Source of the DNA: Mycolicibacterium frederiksbergense
Lineage (GTDB): Bacteria; Actinomycetota; Actinomycetes; Mycobacteriales; Mycobacteriaceae
NCBI RefSeq assembly: GCF_012223425.1
Contig: NZ_CP038799.1
Span: 124,001-188,000 of the forward strand
Direction of reading: 5' to 3'
Length of the DNA stretch: 64,000 bases
The notes beneath the pieces are model-generated. The model was not told where the DNA came from. It did not search any database and saw only the letters and a list, made by a program, of their open reading frames with translations. The translations under genes and the position numbers were made by a program. Positions 55,916 to 64,000 of this stretch are shown piece by piece; position 1 is the stretch's first letter; every line of letters begins with the position of its first letter.

Positions 55916-57150
55916 GCGATCCATCCTTCGGAACCCGCTTCGTGCTACCAGCCGAGGTGGAAGCCGACCGGGTACACGCGGTAGATCAGCTCTATCTGCT
56001 GGACTCGCCCCCCGAGGACCGGTTCGCCAGGGTCACCAGCATGGCGCGTTGTGCGCTGGGCGTGCCGATGGCGGCGGTGTCCTTGATCGCCGCCGACCGG
56101 CAGTGGTTCAAGCAGGCCGATGGCCTGAACCTCGACGGCAGCATCCCGCGCGATCAGACGATCTGTCAGGCCACCATCGCCCGAACCTACGATGACGATC
56201 TCGATCCCCTGCTCGTCATCGAGGACACCCGCCTGTCCGAGTTCGCCGAGCTGCCGGCGATCCGCACCGAAGGCGGTATCCGGTTCTACGCGGGGTATCC
56301 GCTGCGTGGCCCGGGCGGCCACGCCGTCGGCACCCTGTGCGTCTATGACACCCGACCGCGGACGCTCGACGCCGGGCAGCGGCGCACCTTCGTCGAGCTG
56401 GCGGGCTGGGCGGAACGCGAACTGCACAGTTCCGATGATCTGGAACGCGCCGCCGCCGTCCAGCGTCAACTGCTGCCACCGCCGCTCGCCGATCTGCCCG
56501 GCTATACGGTGCACGCGCTGTGCATCCCGGCCTTCGCGGTAGGTGGTGATTTCTACGATCACTACCAAGTGCCCGGCGGGGTGGTGTTCACCATCGCCGA
56601 CGTCATGGGCAAGGGCCTGGCCGCGGCCATCCTCACCGCGACGGTGCGCTCCGCGCTGCGCGGGGCGTCCCGTGCGGTGGATCGATCGGGTGCCGACGCG
56701 GACATCGCCGACGCGGTGAACGCGGTGGCCCAACAGATCTCCGACGACTTGAGCTGCACAGACAGCTTCGTGACGCTGGTGCATCTGATGCTGCGCCCCG
56801 AGGGCGGCGTGCTGGACTACGTCGACGCGGGACACGGTTTCGCACTCCACGTTCGCGGCGACACGACGGTGGCGCCGTTGCCCGGCAGTGGACTTCCGCT
56901 GGGCGTGGTCCCGGACGAGATCTGGACATCGCGACGGGTGCACCTCGCGCCCGGCGAGAGTGTCGTGCTGGCCTCCGACGGCGTGCTGGACCTGATCAGC
57001 GACGGGTGCGACATCGGGCCCGCCTTGCAGTTCGTCGCCGAGCATGCCGATCCGGGCGAGTTGTGCGCCCAGATCCGCGCCTTGTCGGCCGCTCACCCGG
57101 CGCTCGACGACGTGACCCTTGTCGCCATCCGCCGGGAGCCGCTGCCATGA
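55912..57150 (+). CDS. GAF-domain PP2C/SpoIIE-type phosphatase
   Basis: A 412-residue cytosolic signalling protein. A GAF sensor domain occupies about 25-170. The PP2C/SpoIIE domain follows (183-410), with metal-binding aspartates in GGDFYDHY (D213), IADVMGKG (D230) and a late SDGVLD. Such proteins dephosphorylate STAS-domain anti-anti-sigma factors; one is encoded two genes downstream. Start and stop overlap both neighbours as ATGA. The ligand of the GAF domain is unknown. Confidence 0.92.
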   Translation: MSDPSFGTRFVLPAEVEADRVHAVDQLYLLDSPPEDRFARVTSMARCALGVPMAAVSLIAADRQWFKQADGLNLDGSIPRDQTICQATIARTYDDDLDPLLVIEDTRLSEFAELPAIRTEGGIRFYAGYPLRGPGGHAVGTLCVYDTRPRTLDAGQRRTFVELAGWAERELHSSDDLERAAAVQRQLLPPPLADLPGYTVHALCIPAFAVGGDFYDHYQVPGGVVFTIADVMGKGLAAAILTATVRSALRGASRAVDRSGADADIADAVNAVAQQISDDLSCTDSFVTLVHLMLRPEGGVLDYVDAGHGFALHVRGDTTVAPLPGSGLPLGVVPDEIWTSRRVHLAPGESVVLASDGVLDLISDGCDIGPALQFVAEHADPGELCAQIRALSAAHPALDDVTLVAIRREPLP

Positions 57151-59138
57151 CGCACCGCCTTCCGGACGCCGAGATCGGCCGATACCCGTCACCGTGGCTG
57201 CGTCTGCTGATCGTGTGCACGGCACTGCTGGGAGTCAACTACATCATCTGGCGCTGGACGTCTTCGCTGAACTGGTCGGCATGGTGGATAGCGGTGCCAC
57301 TGGTGCTCGCCGAAACCTACAGCGTCATCGACTCGTTGCTGTTCGCCACGACGATGTGGCGGATGCTGCGCCGCCATCCACCACCACCTCCACCCGAGGG
57401 CGCTACCGTCGATGTGCTGATCACCACCTACAACGAGCCCATCTCGATGGTGCTCGACACCGCCCGTGCCGCCCTGGCCATCCACCACCCACACAGCACC
57501 TGGATCCTCGATGATGGCAACCGGTCCGAACTTCACTCCGCGGCAGTGGAACTCGGTGTCGGCTACGTCACCAGATCAGCCAGCTGGGATGACAAGCCCC
57601 GCCACGCCAAGGCCGGCAACCTGAACAACGCGCTGTTCGAGACGGACGGCGAGTTCATCCTGGTGCTGGACGCCGATCAGGTGCCCGACCCCCGGATCCT
57701 GGATCACACCCTGGGATATTTCCGTGACCCGCGCATGGCACTGGTGCAGACACCGCAGTACTTCCACAACGTGCCCTTCAGCGATCCGCTGGGCAGTCAG
57801 GCACCGTTGTTCTACGGACCGATCCAGCAGGGAAAGGACGGGTGGAACGCCGCCTACTTCTGCGGATCGAATGCGGTGCTGCGACGCGAGGCGTTGATAC
57901 AACTCGGGATCCGCGGCTATGTCCAGGCAGTCGAGGATGGCATCAAACGCACCCTGTACGCGGCCAGGAAGATGCTCAAGACCGCCGCGTCGCAGGCAGA
58001 TTCCGATCACCCCGCAGTGCGGGCGGCGCTACAGTCGGTGCGCGAGGCGACCGCCGACGCGCGCAGGCAGCTGCGCGACAAGCGCGAACTCGCCGATATC
58101 ACCTACGAGTTCCAGCAGCGCGTGGATGCCGCCGCACGGTCGGTGGTCGACGCGGATGTCACGGCGATGCGCGCCGATCTGGAGGTGATCACCGCGCTGC
58201 GGGACGATCCCGAACACACGTCCACCGCAGTCATCTTCGACGACGCCGCACTCACCTCGCTGGCGGGCCGCGAGTGGTCACCGCTGGGTGCCATCGAATC
58301 CATCGGGGCCATGGTCCGCGCCGTGGACGTCGGACGCGACGACGAGGCGCAGCCCATCCTGCCGATGGCCACCATCTCGGTGACCGAGGATATGGCCACC
58401 TGCATGCGACTGCACGCGCAGGGCTGGAAATCGGCGTATCACCACGAAGTGCTGGCGCGCGGCCTGGCACCCGACGATGTGCGCACGATGATGACCCAGC
58501 GCCTGCGCTGGGCTCAGGGCACCGTGCAGGTGATGCTCAAGGAAAACCCGCTGGTGCAAAAGGGATTGAGCATCGGGCAGCGGCTGATGTATTGGGCCAC
58601 CATGTGGAGCTACCTGGCGGGTTTCGCCGCGCTGGCCTTTATCGCCGCACCCGCGATCTACCTGATATTCGGGATCATGCCCGTGCAAGCCTACAGCTGG
58701 GACTTCTTCGGTCGGCTCATTCCCTTCCTGATCCTGAACCAGCTGATGTTCATCATCATCAGCCGTGGCACTCCGACCTGGCGGGGCCAGCAGTACAGCC
58801 TCGCGCTCTTCCCGGTGTGGATCCGGGCGTGCGTCACCGCGTTCCGCAACGTCTACTTCGATCGGCCGCTGGGGTTCGCGGTGACTCCAAAGACGAAGCA
58901 GTCGGTCGATTCCGTCCCATGGCACCTTGTGAAATGGCAACTGGCAGCGATCGTGCTGCTCGCGGTGGCATCGGTGATAGGCATCGTGCAGTTGTACCTC
59001 GGCGCCATTTCGGTGCTGGGAGTCGGTGTCAACCTTTTCTGGGTGCTCTTCGACGTGGTCATCCTGAGCGTGGTATTCCAGGCCGTTCGATACCGGGGTC
59101 ACGAACCCGAGGCCCCTGACCGAGAAGGAGTTTCATGA
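57147..59138 (+). CDS. Cellulose-synthase-like family 2 glycosyltransferase with large insert
   Basis: A 663-residue processive GT2 membrane enzyme. Two N-terminal helices, DDG (122-124), DAD (175-177), QTPQYF, FCGSNAVLRR, TED (413-415) and QRLRW (451-455) match bacterial cellulose/beta-glucan synthases. About five C-terminal helices follow. Two oddities: a helical insert of about 140 residues (252-405) between SNAVLRR and TED, and no C-terminal PilZ domain, so c-di-GMP should not activate it directly. Coupled by ATGA overlaps to the phosphatase and the STAS gene. Confidence 0.92.
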   Translation: MTHRLPDAEIGRYPSPWLRLLIVCTALLGVNYIIWRWTSSLNWSAWWIAVPLVLAETYSVIDSLLFATTMWRMLRRHPPPPPPEGATVDVLITTYNEPISMVLDTARAALAIHHPHSTWILDDGNRSELHSAAVELGVGYVTRSASWDDKPRHAKAGNLNNALFETDGEFILVLDADQVPDPRILDHTLGYFRDPRMALVQTPQYFHNVPFSDPLGSQAPLFYGPIQQGKDGWNAAYFCGSNAVLRREALIQLGIRGYVQAVEDGIKRTLYAARKMLKTAASQADSDHPAVRAALQSVREATADARRQLRDKRELADITYEFQQRVDAAARSVVDADVTAMRADLEVITALRDDPEHTSTAVIFDDAALTSLAGREWSPLGAIESIGAMVRAVDVGRDDEAQPILPMATISVTEDMATCMRLHAQGWKSAYHHEVLARGLAPDDVRTMMTQRLRWAQGTVQVMLKENPLVQKGLSIGQRLMYWATMWSYLAGFAALAFIAAPAIYLIFGIMPVQAYSWDFFGRLIPFLILNQLMFIIISRGTPTWRGQQYSLALFPVWIRACVTAFRNVYFDRPLGFAVTPKTKQSVDSVPWHLVKWQLAAIVLLAVASVIGIVQLYLGAISVLGVGVNLFWVLFDVVILSVVFQAVRYRGHEPEAPDREGVS

Positions 59139-59470
59139 GCAAGTTCCCCGTGCGCACCGAGTCGTCCGGAGTCGTCGTGGTCAAGCCGGCGGGACGTCTC
59201 AACATGGTCGCCGCGCCCACGCTCCGCAAGGAACTGCACGCCATCGTCGAGGGTGGACAGACCCGCGTCGTCGTCGACCTCAGCGAGGTCGACTTCATCG
59301 ATTCATCCGGCCTGGGCGCCCTGATATCCGGGTTGAAGGTCGCGCGACAGGCCGGCGGTGATTTGCGTATCGCCGCGCCCACCCGTCAGGTGACCACTGT
59401 CCTTGAGCTGACCAATCTCAACCGGGTGCTGCGCGCACATCCCGACGCCGGCAGCGCCTTCGATGACTGA
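59135..59470 (+). CDS. STAS-domain anti-anti-sigma-type protein
   Basis: A 111-residue SpoIIAA/RsbV-like protein. FIDSSGLGAL carries the phosphorylatable Ser57, and the fold is a single STAS domain. In partner switching its phosphorylation is set by an RsbW-type kinase and reversed by a SpoIIE-type phosphatase, both encoded in this operon. ATG overlaps the synthase stop as ATGA; the stop overlaps the kinase gene by 8 bp. Confidence 0.93.
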   Translation: MSKFPVRTESSGVVVVKPAGRLNMVAAPTLRKELHAIVEGGQTRVVVDLSEVDFIDSSGLGALISGLKVARQAGGDLRIAAPTRQVTTVLELTNLNRVLRAHPDAGSAFDD

Positions 59471-59873
59471 CCCCGACGAGCTGGTGCTGGACACCGTCAC
59501 CGGGCCGGACACCTTGGCGGCCATCCAACAGGCCCTGGACACGGTTTGGGAGCATCACGAGATTCCGGAAATGGTGCGCCTGCACATGGATTTGGCGGTG
59601 GGCGAGATCGGCGCCAACATCGTCGAACACTCCGGCGACGGGCAGCCAGTACACCTGCGGATGACCATCGAACTGACCGCCGACACCATTCGCGCCGAAT
59701 TCACCGACGACGGGCACCCCACGCCCATGGATCTGAGCCGATTGCAGATGCCCGACGAAATGTCCGAGCGGGGACGCGGACTCGCGATCGCCTACCGGGT
59801 ACTCGACGAACTGTCCTACCGTCGCGACGCAGACGGTAATCATTGGACGCTGGTGCACAGCCGCGCGGAGTGA
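59463..59873 (+). CDS. RsbW-like serine kinase / anti-sigma-type ATPase
   Basis: A 136-residue GHKL ATPase. The N-box has Glu48 and Asn52 (GEIGANIVEHS), with a FTDDGHP G1 motif and RGRGLAIA as G2 motif. It should phosphorylate the STAS protein encoded just upstream. No sigma factor is present, so the output may be a distant sigma factor or the synthase itself. It is the last gene of the five-gene operon. Confidence 0.92.
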   Translation: MTDPDELVLDTVTGPDTLAAIQQALDTVWEHHEIPEMVRLHMDLAVGEIGANIVEHSGDGQPVHLRMTIELTADTIRAEFTDDGHPTPMDLSRLQMPDEMSERGRGLAIAYRVLDELSYRRDADGNHWTLVHSRAE

Positions 59874-59878
59874 GCCGC

Positions 59879-60583
59879 TCAGCCTGTCGGGCAGGTCCCC
59901 GCCGCCTCGCGCAGCACCCGCGCCGACGGCGCGTCCACCGGCAGCCCGTACCCGCGCAGCACCGCGGCGAACTGCACCGCGTATTGACACCAGAACGCCC
60001 GGTTGGGCGGCATCCATACGGCGGGCTCGTTGTCACCCTTGTGCTGATTCGTCGGCCCGTCCACAGCCAGCAGATTGGCCGGGTCGTTGGCGAACCGCAG
60101 CCGCAGTTCGTCGGTCCAGGAGCGCGCGCCCAGATCCCAGGCCAGCGCCAGCGGGACGAGGTGGTCGATCTGCACCGACGCCCCGATCTGATTGCCGCGC
60201 ACGAAGGCGATGGTCGCGTTCGTGTACGGATCGATCAGGGTGCCGGTGGCGACGGCGGTCGGGCATCGCTTGATCGACACATAGGACTTCTCGACGAGAT
60301 CGCGATCCAGGATGTCGTTGCGGGTGTCACAGCCGTTGCGCCCACCCGGCGCATCGTTGTCATCGTCCCAGGAATCCCCGAACGCGTCGCGCCGGTAGTC
60401 GTACCCGGGTACCCGGACCGGGACCTCGATCACCCCGGCCAGCACATCGACACCGGGCGCGACCGTGGGGGTGTCGGCCTCGGCCACGTACCGCGCCGAG
60501 CCCGCGCCGGGCTCGGTGCTGACCTGCACCGCGACCAGCACCGCAAGCGCGACGCCGGCCCCCAGCAGGCCGATCCGCTTCAC
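59879..60583 (-). CDS. Exported HNH endonuclease-like protein (DUF1524 type)
   Basis: A 234-residue protein with an N-terminal hydrophobic signal/anchor (about 5-20). The HNH core shows IDHLVPLALAWDLGA, a later ANDPANLLAVDGPTNQHKGD, and WMPP. These are the features of the GmrSD/DUF1524 C-terminal nuclease domain, common as secreted single-domain proteins in actinobacteria. Four cysteines could form disulfides. GTG at 60583 overlaps the recG stop as GTGA, so it is expressed with recG. A role in nutrient DNA use or competition is possible. Confidence 0.87.
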   Translation of the reverse strand: MKRIGLLGAGVALAVLVAVQVSTEPGAGSARYVAEADTPTVAPGVDVLAGVIEVPVRVPGYDYRRDAFGDSWDDDNDAPGGRNGCDTRNDILDRDLVEKSYVSIKRCPTAVATGTLIDPYTNATIAFVRGNQIGASVQIDHLVPLALAWDLGARSWTDELRLRFANDPANLLAVDGPTNQHKGDNEPAVWMPPNRAFWCQYAVQFAAVLRGYGLPVDAPSARVLREAAGTCPTG

Positions 60584-62808
60584 GACTTGTCCAGGTACTG
60601 AACCCGATCGGAGGCGGAAAACGGTGCGGCCAGCACGTCCAGTCCGGGTTGATACGGGTTGTCCAGATAAGCGGTCTCGCAGAAGCTGCGGGCGTCCTGG
60701 ATGATGCCGAGATGGTCGGCCAGTGACAGGAAACGCAATGTGGTGAGCCGCCCGGATTGGTTGTAGCCCAGCACATCTCCTTCCTGACGTTCCTGGAGGT
60801 CGAGGTCAGCCAGCGCGAAACCGTCCAGCGTGCCCGCCACCGCGCGCAACCGTTCACCGGCCTTGGAGCTCTCCGGCATCCGGGTCACCAGCAGACACAA
60901 GCTCGGATGCTGCCCGCGGCCGATGCGCCCGCGCAGTTGGTGCAGCTGACTGATGCCGAACCGGTCGGCGTCCATCACCACCATCATGGTGGCGTTCGGC
61001 ACGTCGACGCCGACCTCGATGACGGTGGTGCAGATCAGCACATCGATCTCACCTGCCCGGAACGCCGACATCACCGCGTCCTTCTCTTCGGGCGCCAGCC
61101 GGCCGTGCATCAGACCTAGCCGCAACCCCGCCAGCGGACCGGTGCTCAGCCGCTCCAGCACCTGCAGCACGGTGACCGGCGGCGGACCGTGTTCGTAGGC
61201 GTTCTTCTTGTCGGGCTCCTCGTCGATACGCGAGGCCACCACGTAGGCCTGCCGGCCGGCGGCCACCTCCTCGATGATGCGCGCCCAGGCCCGGTCCAGC
61301 CAGGACGGCTTGTCCTTGGTGAACACCACATTGCTGGTGATGGGCTGACGCCCGCGCGGCAACTCGCGCAGCGTGGAGGTCTCCAGGTCACCGAATACCG
61401 TCAGGGCGATGGTCCGCGGGATCGGCGTGGCCGTCATCACCAGCAGGTGCGGGGTGATCCCACCGGTGGCCTTGGCCCGCAACCGGTCTCGCTGCTCGAC
61501 GCCGAACCGGTGCTGTTCGTCGACCACCACGATGCCGAGCTGGCTGAACTCCACCGCGTCCTGGATGATGGCATGCGTGCCCACCACGATCCCCGCTGTA
61601 CCGGAATAGATCTCATCGCGCGCCTGACGCTTCTGCTGCGGCGACATCGAGCCGGTGAGCAGGGTGACGGCGGTCGCGCCGTCGGCGGCGCCGAGTTCAC
61701 CGGCCATGGCGAGCGGCCCCAGCACCTGGCGGATGGAACGGTAATGCTGCGCGGCGAGCACCTCGGTGGGCGCCAGCAGCGCACACTGCAGACCGGCGTC
61801 GACCATCTGCAGCATCGCCAGCACCGACACGATGGTCTTGCCGGAGCCGACCTCGCCCTGCAGCATCCGGTTCATCGGGCGGGTCTTGGCGAGCTCACCG
61901 GAGATGACCTCGAGGACCTCGCGCTGCCCGCCGGTCAACTCGAAGGGCAGCTGCGTCATCAAGGCGGCCGCCAGGCCGTCCCCGCGCAGCGGCGCAGCCG
62001 GGCCGGTCTCACCGAGCGCCCCGTAGCGCCGCGACACCAACGCCCACTGCAGGCCGATCGCCTCGTCGTAGGTCAGCCGTTCCTGCGCGGCGGTCCGCTC
62101 GACAGCGTTCTCCGAGACGTGGACGCGACGCAGCGCGGCATCCTCGGAAATCAGATCCCATTGCCGCAGAAAGGATTCGGGAAGCAGCTCCGGGATCGGG
62201 TCCAGGACGGCCAGCACCTGGCAGATGCAGGCATAGATGTCCCAGCTCTGTAGCTTCTTGGTCGCCGGGTAGATCGGGAAGAACTCCCGTTCGAACGCGG
62301 CCAGCACGTCGGAGCCGGACTCCCCCGACGCGTCGGCGATCTTCGCGAACGACCGGGTGCCGATGGTGCGTTGCCCAGGGGCGCCGATGACGAGGAACGC
62401 CGGGTGCGACAACTGCATGGTCTTGCGGAAGTAGCCGATCTCACCGGAGAGCATCACCCGGGTGCCCTCGACCAGACTGCCGATGAGGTAGTCGGCGTTG
62501 AAAAAGGTGGCGGTGATCGGAGGATTGCGTTCACCGAGGGTGACGCGCAGCATCTTGCGCGGCCGCTTGCCCCGCTGTGGTTTCATCTGCCGGACGTCGG
62601 TGGCGGTGATGACGTCGACGAAGGTGACGTGCGTGCCCTCTTCGAGTTCGATGTCCTCGCCCTCTTCACGCACGTTCATGCCGTCGCTGTACTTGCGCGG
62701 GTAGTGGCGCAGCAGGTCGTTGACGGTTCGGATACCGAAGGCTTCTTCGAGCTTGTCGGCAGCCTTGGCGCCGATGATCGGCGAGAGCAGATCGTTGAGG
62801 GCAACCAC
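60580..62808 (-). CDS. recG: ATP-dependent DNA helicase RecG
   Basis: A 742-residue branch-migration helicase that rescues stalled forks and processes Holliday junctions. An N-terminal wedge/OB domain is followed by helicase motifs: GEVGSGKT (Walker A), LAPTEVLAAQH, VVDEQHRFGVEQR (DEQH box), TATPIPRT and the C-terminal QLRGRIGRG. GTG at 62808 lies 3 bp after the DAK2-gene stop. It matches Rv2973c. Confidence 0.97.
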   Translation of the reverse strand: MVALNDLLSPIIGAKAADKLEEAFGIRTVNDLLRHYPRKYSDGMNVREEGEDIELEEGTHVTFVDVITATDVRQMKPQRGKRPRKMLRVTLGERNPPITATFFNADYLIGSLVEGTRVMLSGEIGYFRKTMQLSHPAFLVIGAPGQRTIGTRSFAKIADASGESGSDVLAAFEREFFPIYPATKKLQSWDIYACICQVLAVLDPIPELLPESFLRQWDLISEDAALRRVHVSENAVERTAAQERLTYDEAIGLQWALVSRRYGALGETGPAAPLRGDGLAAALMTQLPFELTGGQREVLEVISGELAKTRPMNRMLQGEVGSGKTIVSVLAMLQMVDAGLQCALLAPTEVLAAQHYRSIRQVLGPLAMAGELGAADGATAVTLLTGSMSPQQKRQARDEIYSGTAGIVVGTHAIIQDAVEFSQLGIVVVDEQHRFGVEQRDRLRAKATGGITPHLLVMTATPIPRTIALTVFGDLETSTLRELPRGRQPITSNVVFTKDKPSWLDRAWARIIEEVAAGRQAYVVASRIDEEPDKKNAYEHGPPPVTVLQVLERLSTGPLAGLRLGLMHGRLAPEEKDAVMSAFRAGEIDVLICTTVIEVGVDVPNATMMVVMDADRFGISQLHQLRGRIGRGQHPSLCLLVTRMPESSKAGERLRAVAGTLDGFALADLDLQERQEGDVLGYNQSGRLTTLRFLSLADHLGIIQDARSFCETAYLDNPYQPGLDVLAAPFSASDRVQYLDKS

Positions 62809-62811
62809 GGT

Positions 62812-64000
62812 TCACTCCACCCCTATCAACAGCGCGTCGCCGTCGTGATCGGTGCGGTAGCTGACCAATTCGGCTCCCAGATGCTGCTGGCGCACGTGAT
62901 CGCGCAACCGCTCCCCCACTCCCTCGTCGACACCGCTGCCGATCAGCACGGTGATCAACTCGCCGCCGGCGGCGAGCAACAGATCGATCAGTCCGGCCCC
63001 GGCCGAGGCGACATCACGCCCGACGATCAACACCTCGTCACCCGAGATACCCAGTCCGTCACCGGGTTTACAGTGCCCCGCCCAGGTCAGCGCATCGTCG
63101 GTGGCCACCCGCACCGAGCCGTGCCGGGCGGCGGCCGCCGCACGCGCCATGGTGTATCCGTCGTCGACGCCCTGGCGGGTCGCATCGTGCACGGCCAGCG
63201 CCGCCAGGCCCTGCACCATGGACGCGGCCGGCACCGGGACCACGTCGATACCCCAGCCCGTCGCCGCCGTGCAGCCGGCCACCAGCTCCTCGGCGGCGAT
63301 GAAACCGTTGGGCAGCAACATGATCTGCGCGGCGTCGGCGTCCACCAGGGCGCGCAGCAGCTGCTGCGCGCTGATCGGCACCCCGTCGTGCGGGCGCAGC
63401 ACACGGGCGCCCTCACCGGCGAACAGTGTCGCCGCGCCGTCGCCGTCGACCACGGCGAGCACCGCGCGGTCGCGGCCGGCGGTGTGGATCGGGCGGGCAC
63501 CGGTGAGCACGGTGATCTGAATGTTGCTGGGACTGCCGACCGCAAGGCCGGCCTCCACCGCGGCGCCGGCATCGTCGGTGTGCACGTGCACCGACTGGGT
63601 TCCGCTGCGGCCCGCAGTGATGGCCACCGAGTCACCGAGCGCGACCAGCGTGGCGCGCAGGCCCTCGACAGACTCGGCCCGGCAGCCGTCCAGCAGATAC
63701 ATGACCTCGAACTGCGGGGCCGCGGCCGAGCAGACGGCCGGTTCGGGGGTGCCGGCGGCCGGTTCATAGGCGGGACGCCGTGGTGCGGAGCCGATCAGGG
63801 TCGCGGTCAGCGCGTCGAGCAGGACCAGCAGACCCCGCCCGCCGGCGTCGACGACACCCGCCTCGGCCAGCACGTCGAGTTGGTCGGTGGTGCGTTCCAA
63901 GGCCGCGACCGCCGCGGTGGCGGCCGCGTCGACAACGGCGGCCACATCGGCACCCTCCGCGGCGCGATCCTCGGCGGTATCGGCCGCCGCGCCGAGTACC
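62812..64000 (-). CDS. DAK2/FakA-like protein, 5' end outside the window
   Basis: A partial gene that runs past base 64000 without a start. The end of the N-terminal DhaL/DAK2 domain is seen (GVVDAGGRGLLVLLDALTA), followed by the long C-terminal domain of YloV/FakA-type proteins. These act as fatty-acid kinases with DegV partners. Equivalent to Rv2974c by position. The stop is 3 bp before the recG start. Upstream codons (VLGAAADTAEDRAAEG...) continue in frame to the edge. Confidence 0.9.
   Translation of the reverse strand, partial: VLGAAADTAEDRAAEGADVAAVVDAAATAAVAALERTTDQLDVLAEAGVVDAGGRGLLVLLDALTATLIGSAPRRPAYEPAAGTPEPAVCSAAAPQFEVMYLLDGCRAESVEGLRATLVALGDSVAITAGRSGTQSVHVHTDDAGAAVEAGLAVGSPSNIQITVLTGARPIHTAGRDRAVLAVVDGDGAATLFAGEGARVLRPHDGVPISAQQLLRALVDADAAQIMLLPNGFIAAEELVAGCTAATGWGIDVVPVPAASMVQGLAALAVHDATRQGVDDGYTMARAAAAARHGSVRVATDDALTWAGHCKPGDGLGISGDEVLIVGRDVASAGAGLIDLLLAAGGELITVLIGSGVDEGVGERLRDHVRQQHLGAELVSYRTDHDGDALLIGVE

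Overview
The window is high-GC chromosomal DNA of a mycobacterium, most likely a fast-growing, environmental Mycolicibacterium-type species. The evidence is gene order. Most housekeeping genes appear in the order of the M. tuberculosis Rv2911-Rv2927c and Rv2965c-Rv2974c blocks: a DacB tail, amidohydrolase, ffh, glnD-glnB-amt, ftsY, smc, acyP, an OsmC protein, mutM, rnc, a DUF177 protein, sepIVA, coaD, rsmD, pyc, a VKOR/DsbA pair, a LipN-like esterase, an Rv2971-like aldo-keto reductase, recG and a DAK2 protein. The large PDIM/phenolic-glycolipid block that lies between sepIVA and coaD in M. tuberculosis is absent. Many genes have GTG starts, 4-bp NTGA stop/start overlaps, or a TANNNT -10 box 6-7 nt before the start codon (leaderless mRNA), as is usual in mycobacteria.

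Layout. 1-12.5 kb: DacB tail, a diflavin reductase, amidohydrolase and ffh, a molybdopterin oxidoreductase behind a clear palindromic operator, then the nitrogen-control operon amt-glnB-glnD with GlnR-type boxes upstream of amt, and ftsY. 12.5-22.1 kb: an accessory block with a methyltransferase coupled to type II IPP isomerase, a 13E12/DUF222-HNH protein, a three-gene COX3/COX4-like membrane operon, and a type VII-secretion-flavoured cluster (membrane anchor, WxG/proline-rich protein, YxxxD protein), part of which has clearly lower GC. 22.2-29.3 kb: smc to the DUF177 protein. 29.5-36.1 kb: a methylamine/organosulfur catabolic cluster that includes strong candidates for trimethylamine monooxygenase (Tmm) and TMAO demethylase (Tdm). 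36.2-45.7 kb: sepIVA, coaD, rsmD, pyc, disulfide-forming proteins, esterase and two tandem aldo-keto reductases, ending at a long perfect hairpin. 45.8-50.8 kb: membrane protein, ferritin-like metal hydrolase with a divergent TetR gene sharing a palindrome, a Ser/Thr kinase and another TetR gene.

50.8-55.0 kb is a cell-wall module: a beta-lactamase-fold serine hydrolase, a DsbA-like protein, an LdtB-type L,D-transpeptidase and a BlaI/BlaR1-like pair, with a 21-bp palindrome between the divergent transcription units. 55.0-59.9 kb is the most unusual element. It is one leaderless, fully overlapping five-gene operon: a GH26 glycoside hydrolase, a GAF-SpoIIE phosphatase, a cellulose-synthase-like glycosyltransferase without PilZ and with a large insert, a STAS anti-anti-sigma-like protein and an RsbW-like kinase. 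It looks like a polysaccharide synthase wired to its own partner-switching circuit. 59.9-64 kb: a secreted HNH protein, recG and the 3' part of a DAK2-domain gene that runs off the window.

No tRNA, rRNA, CRISPR array, insertion sequence or phage gene was recognised. No gene-free stretch exceeds 300 bp; the longest is about 200 bp (29322-29518).
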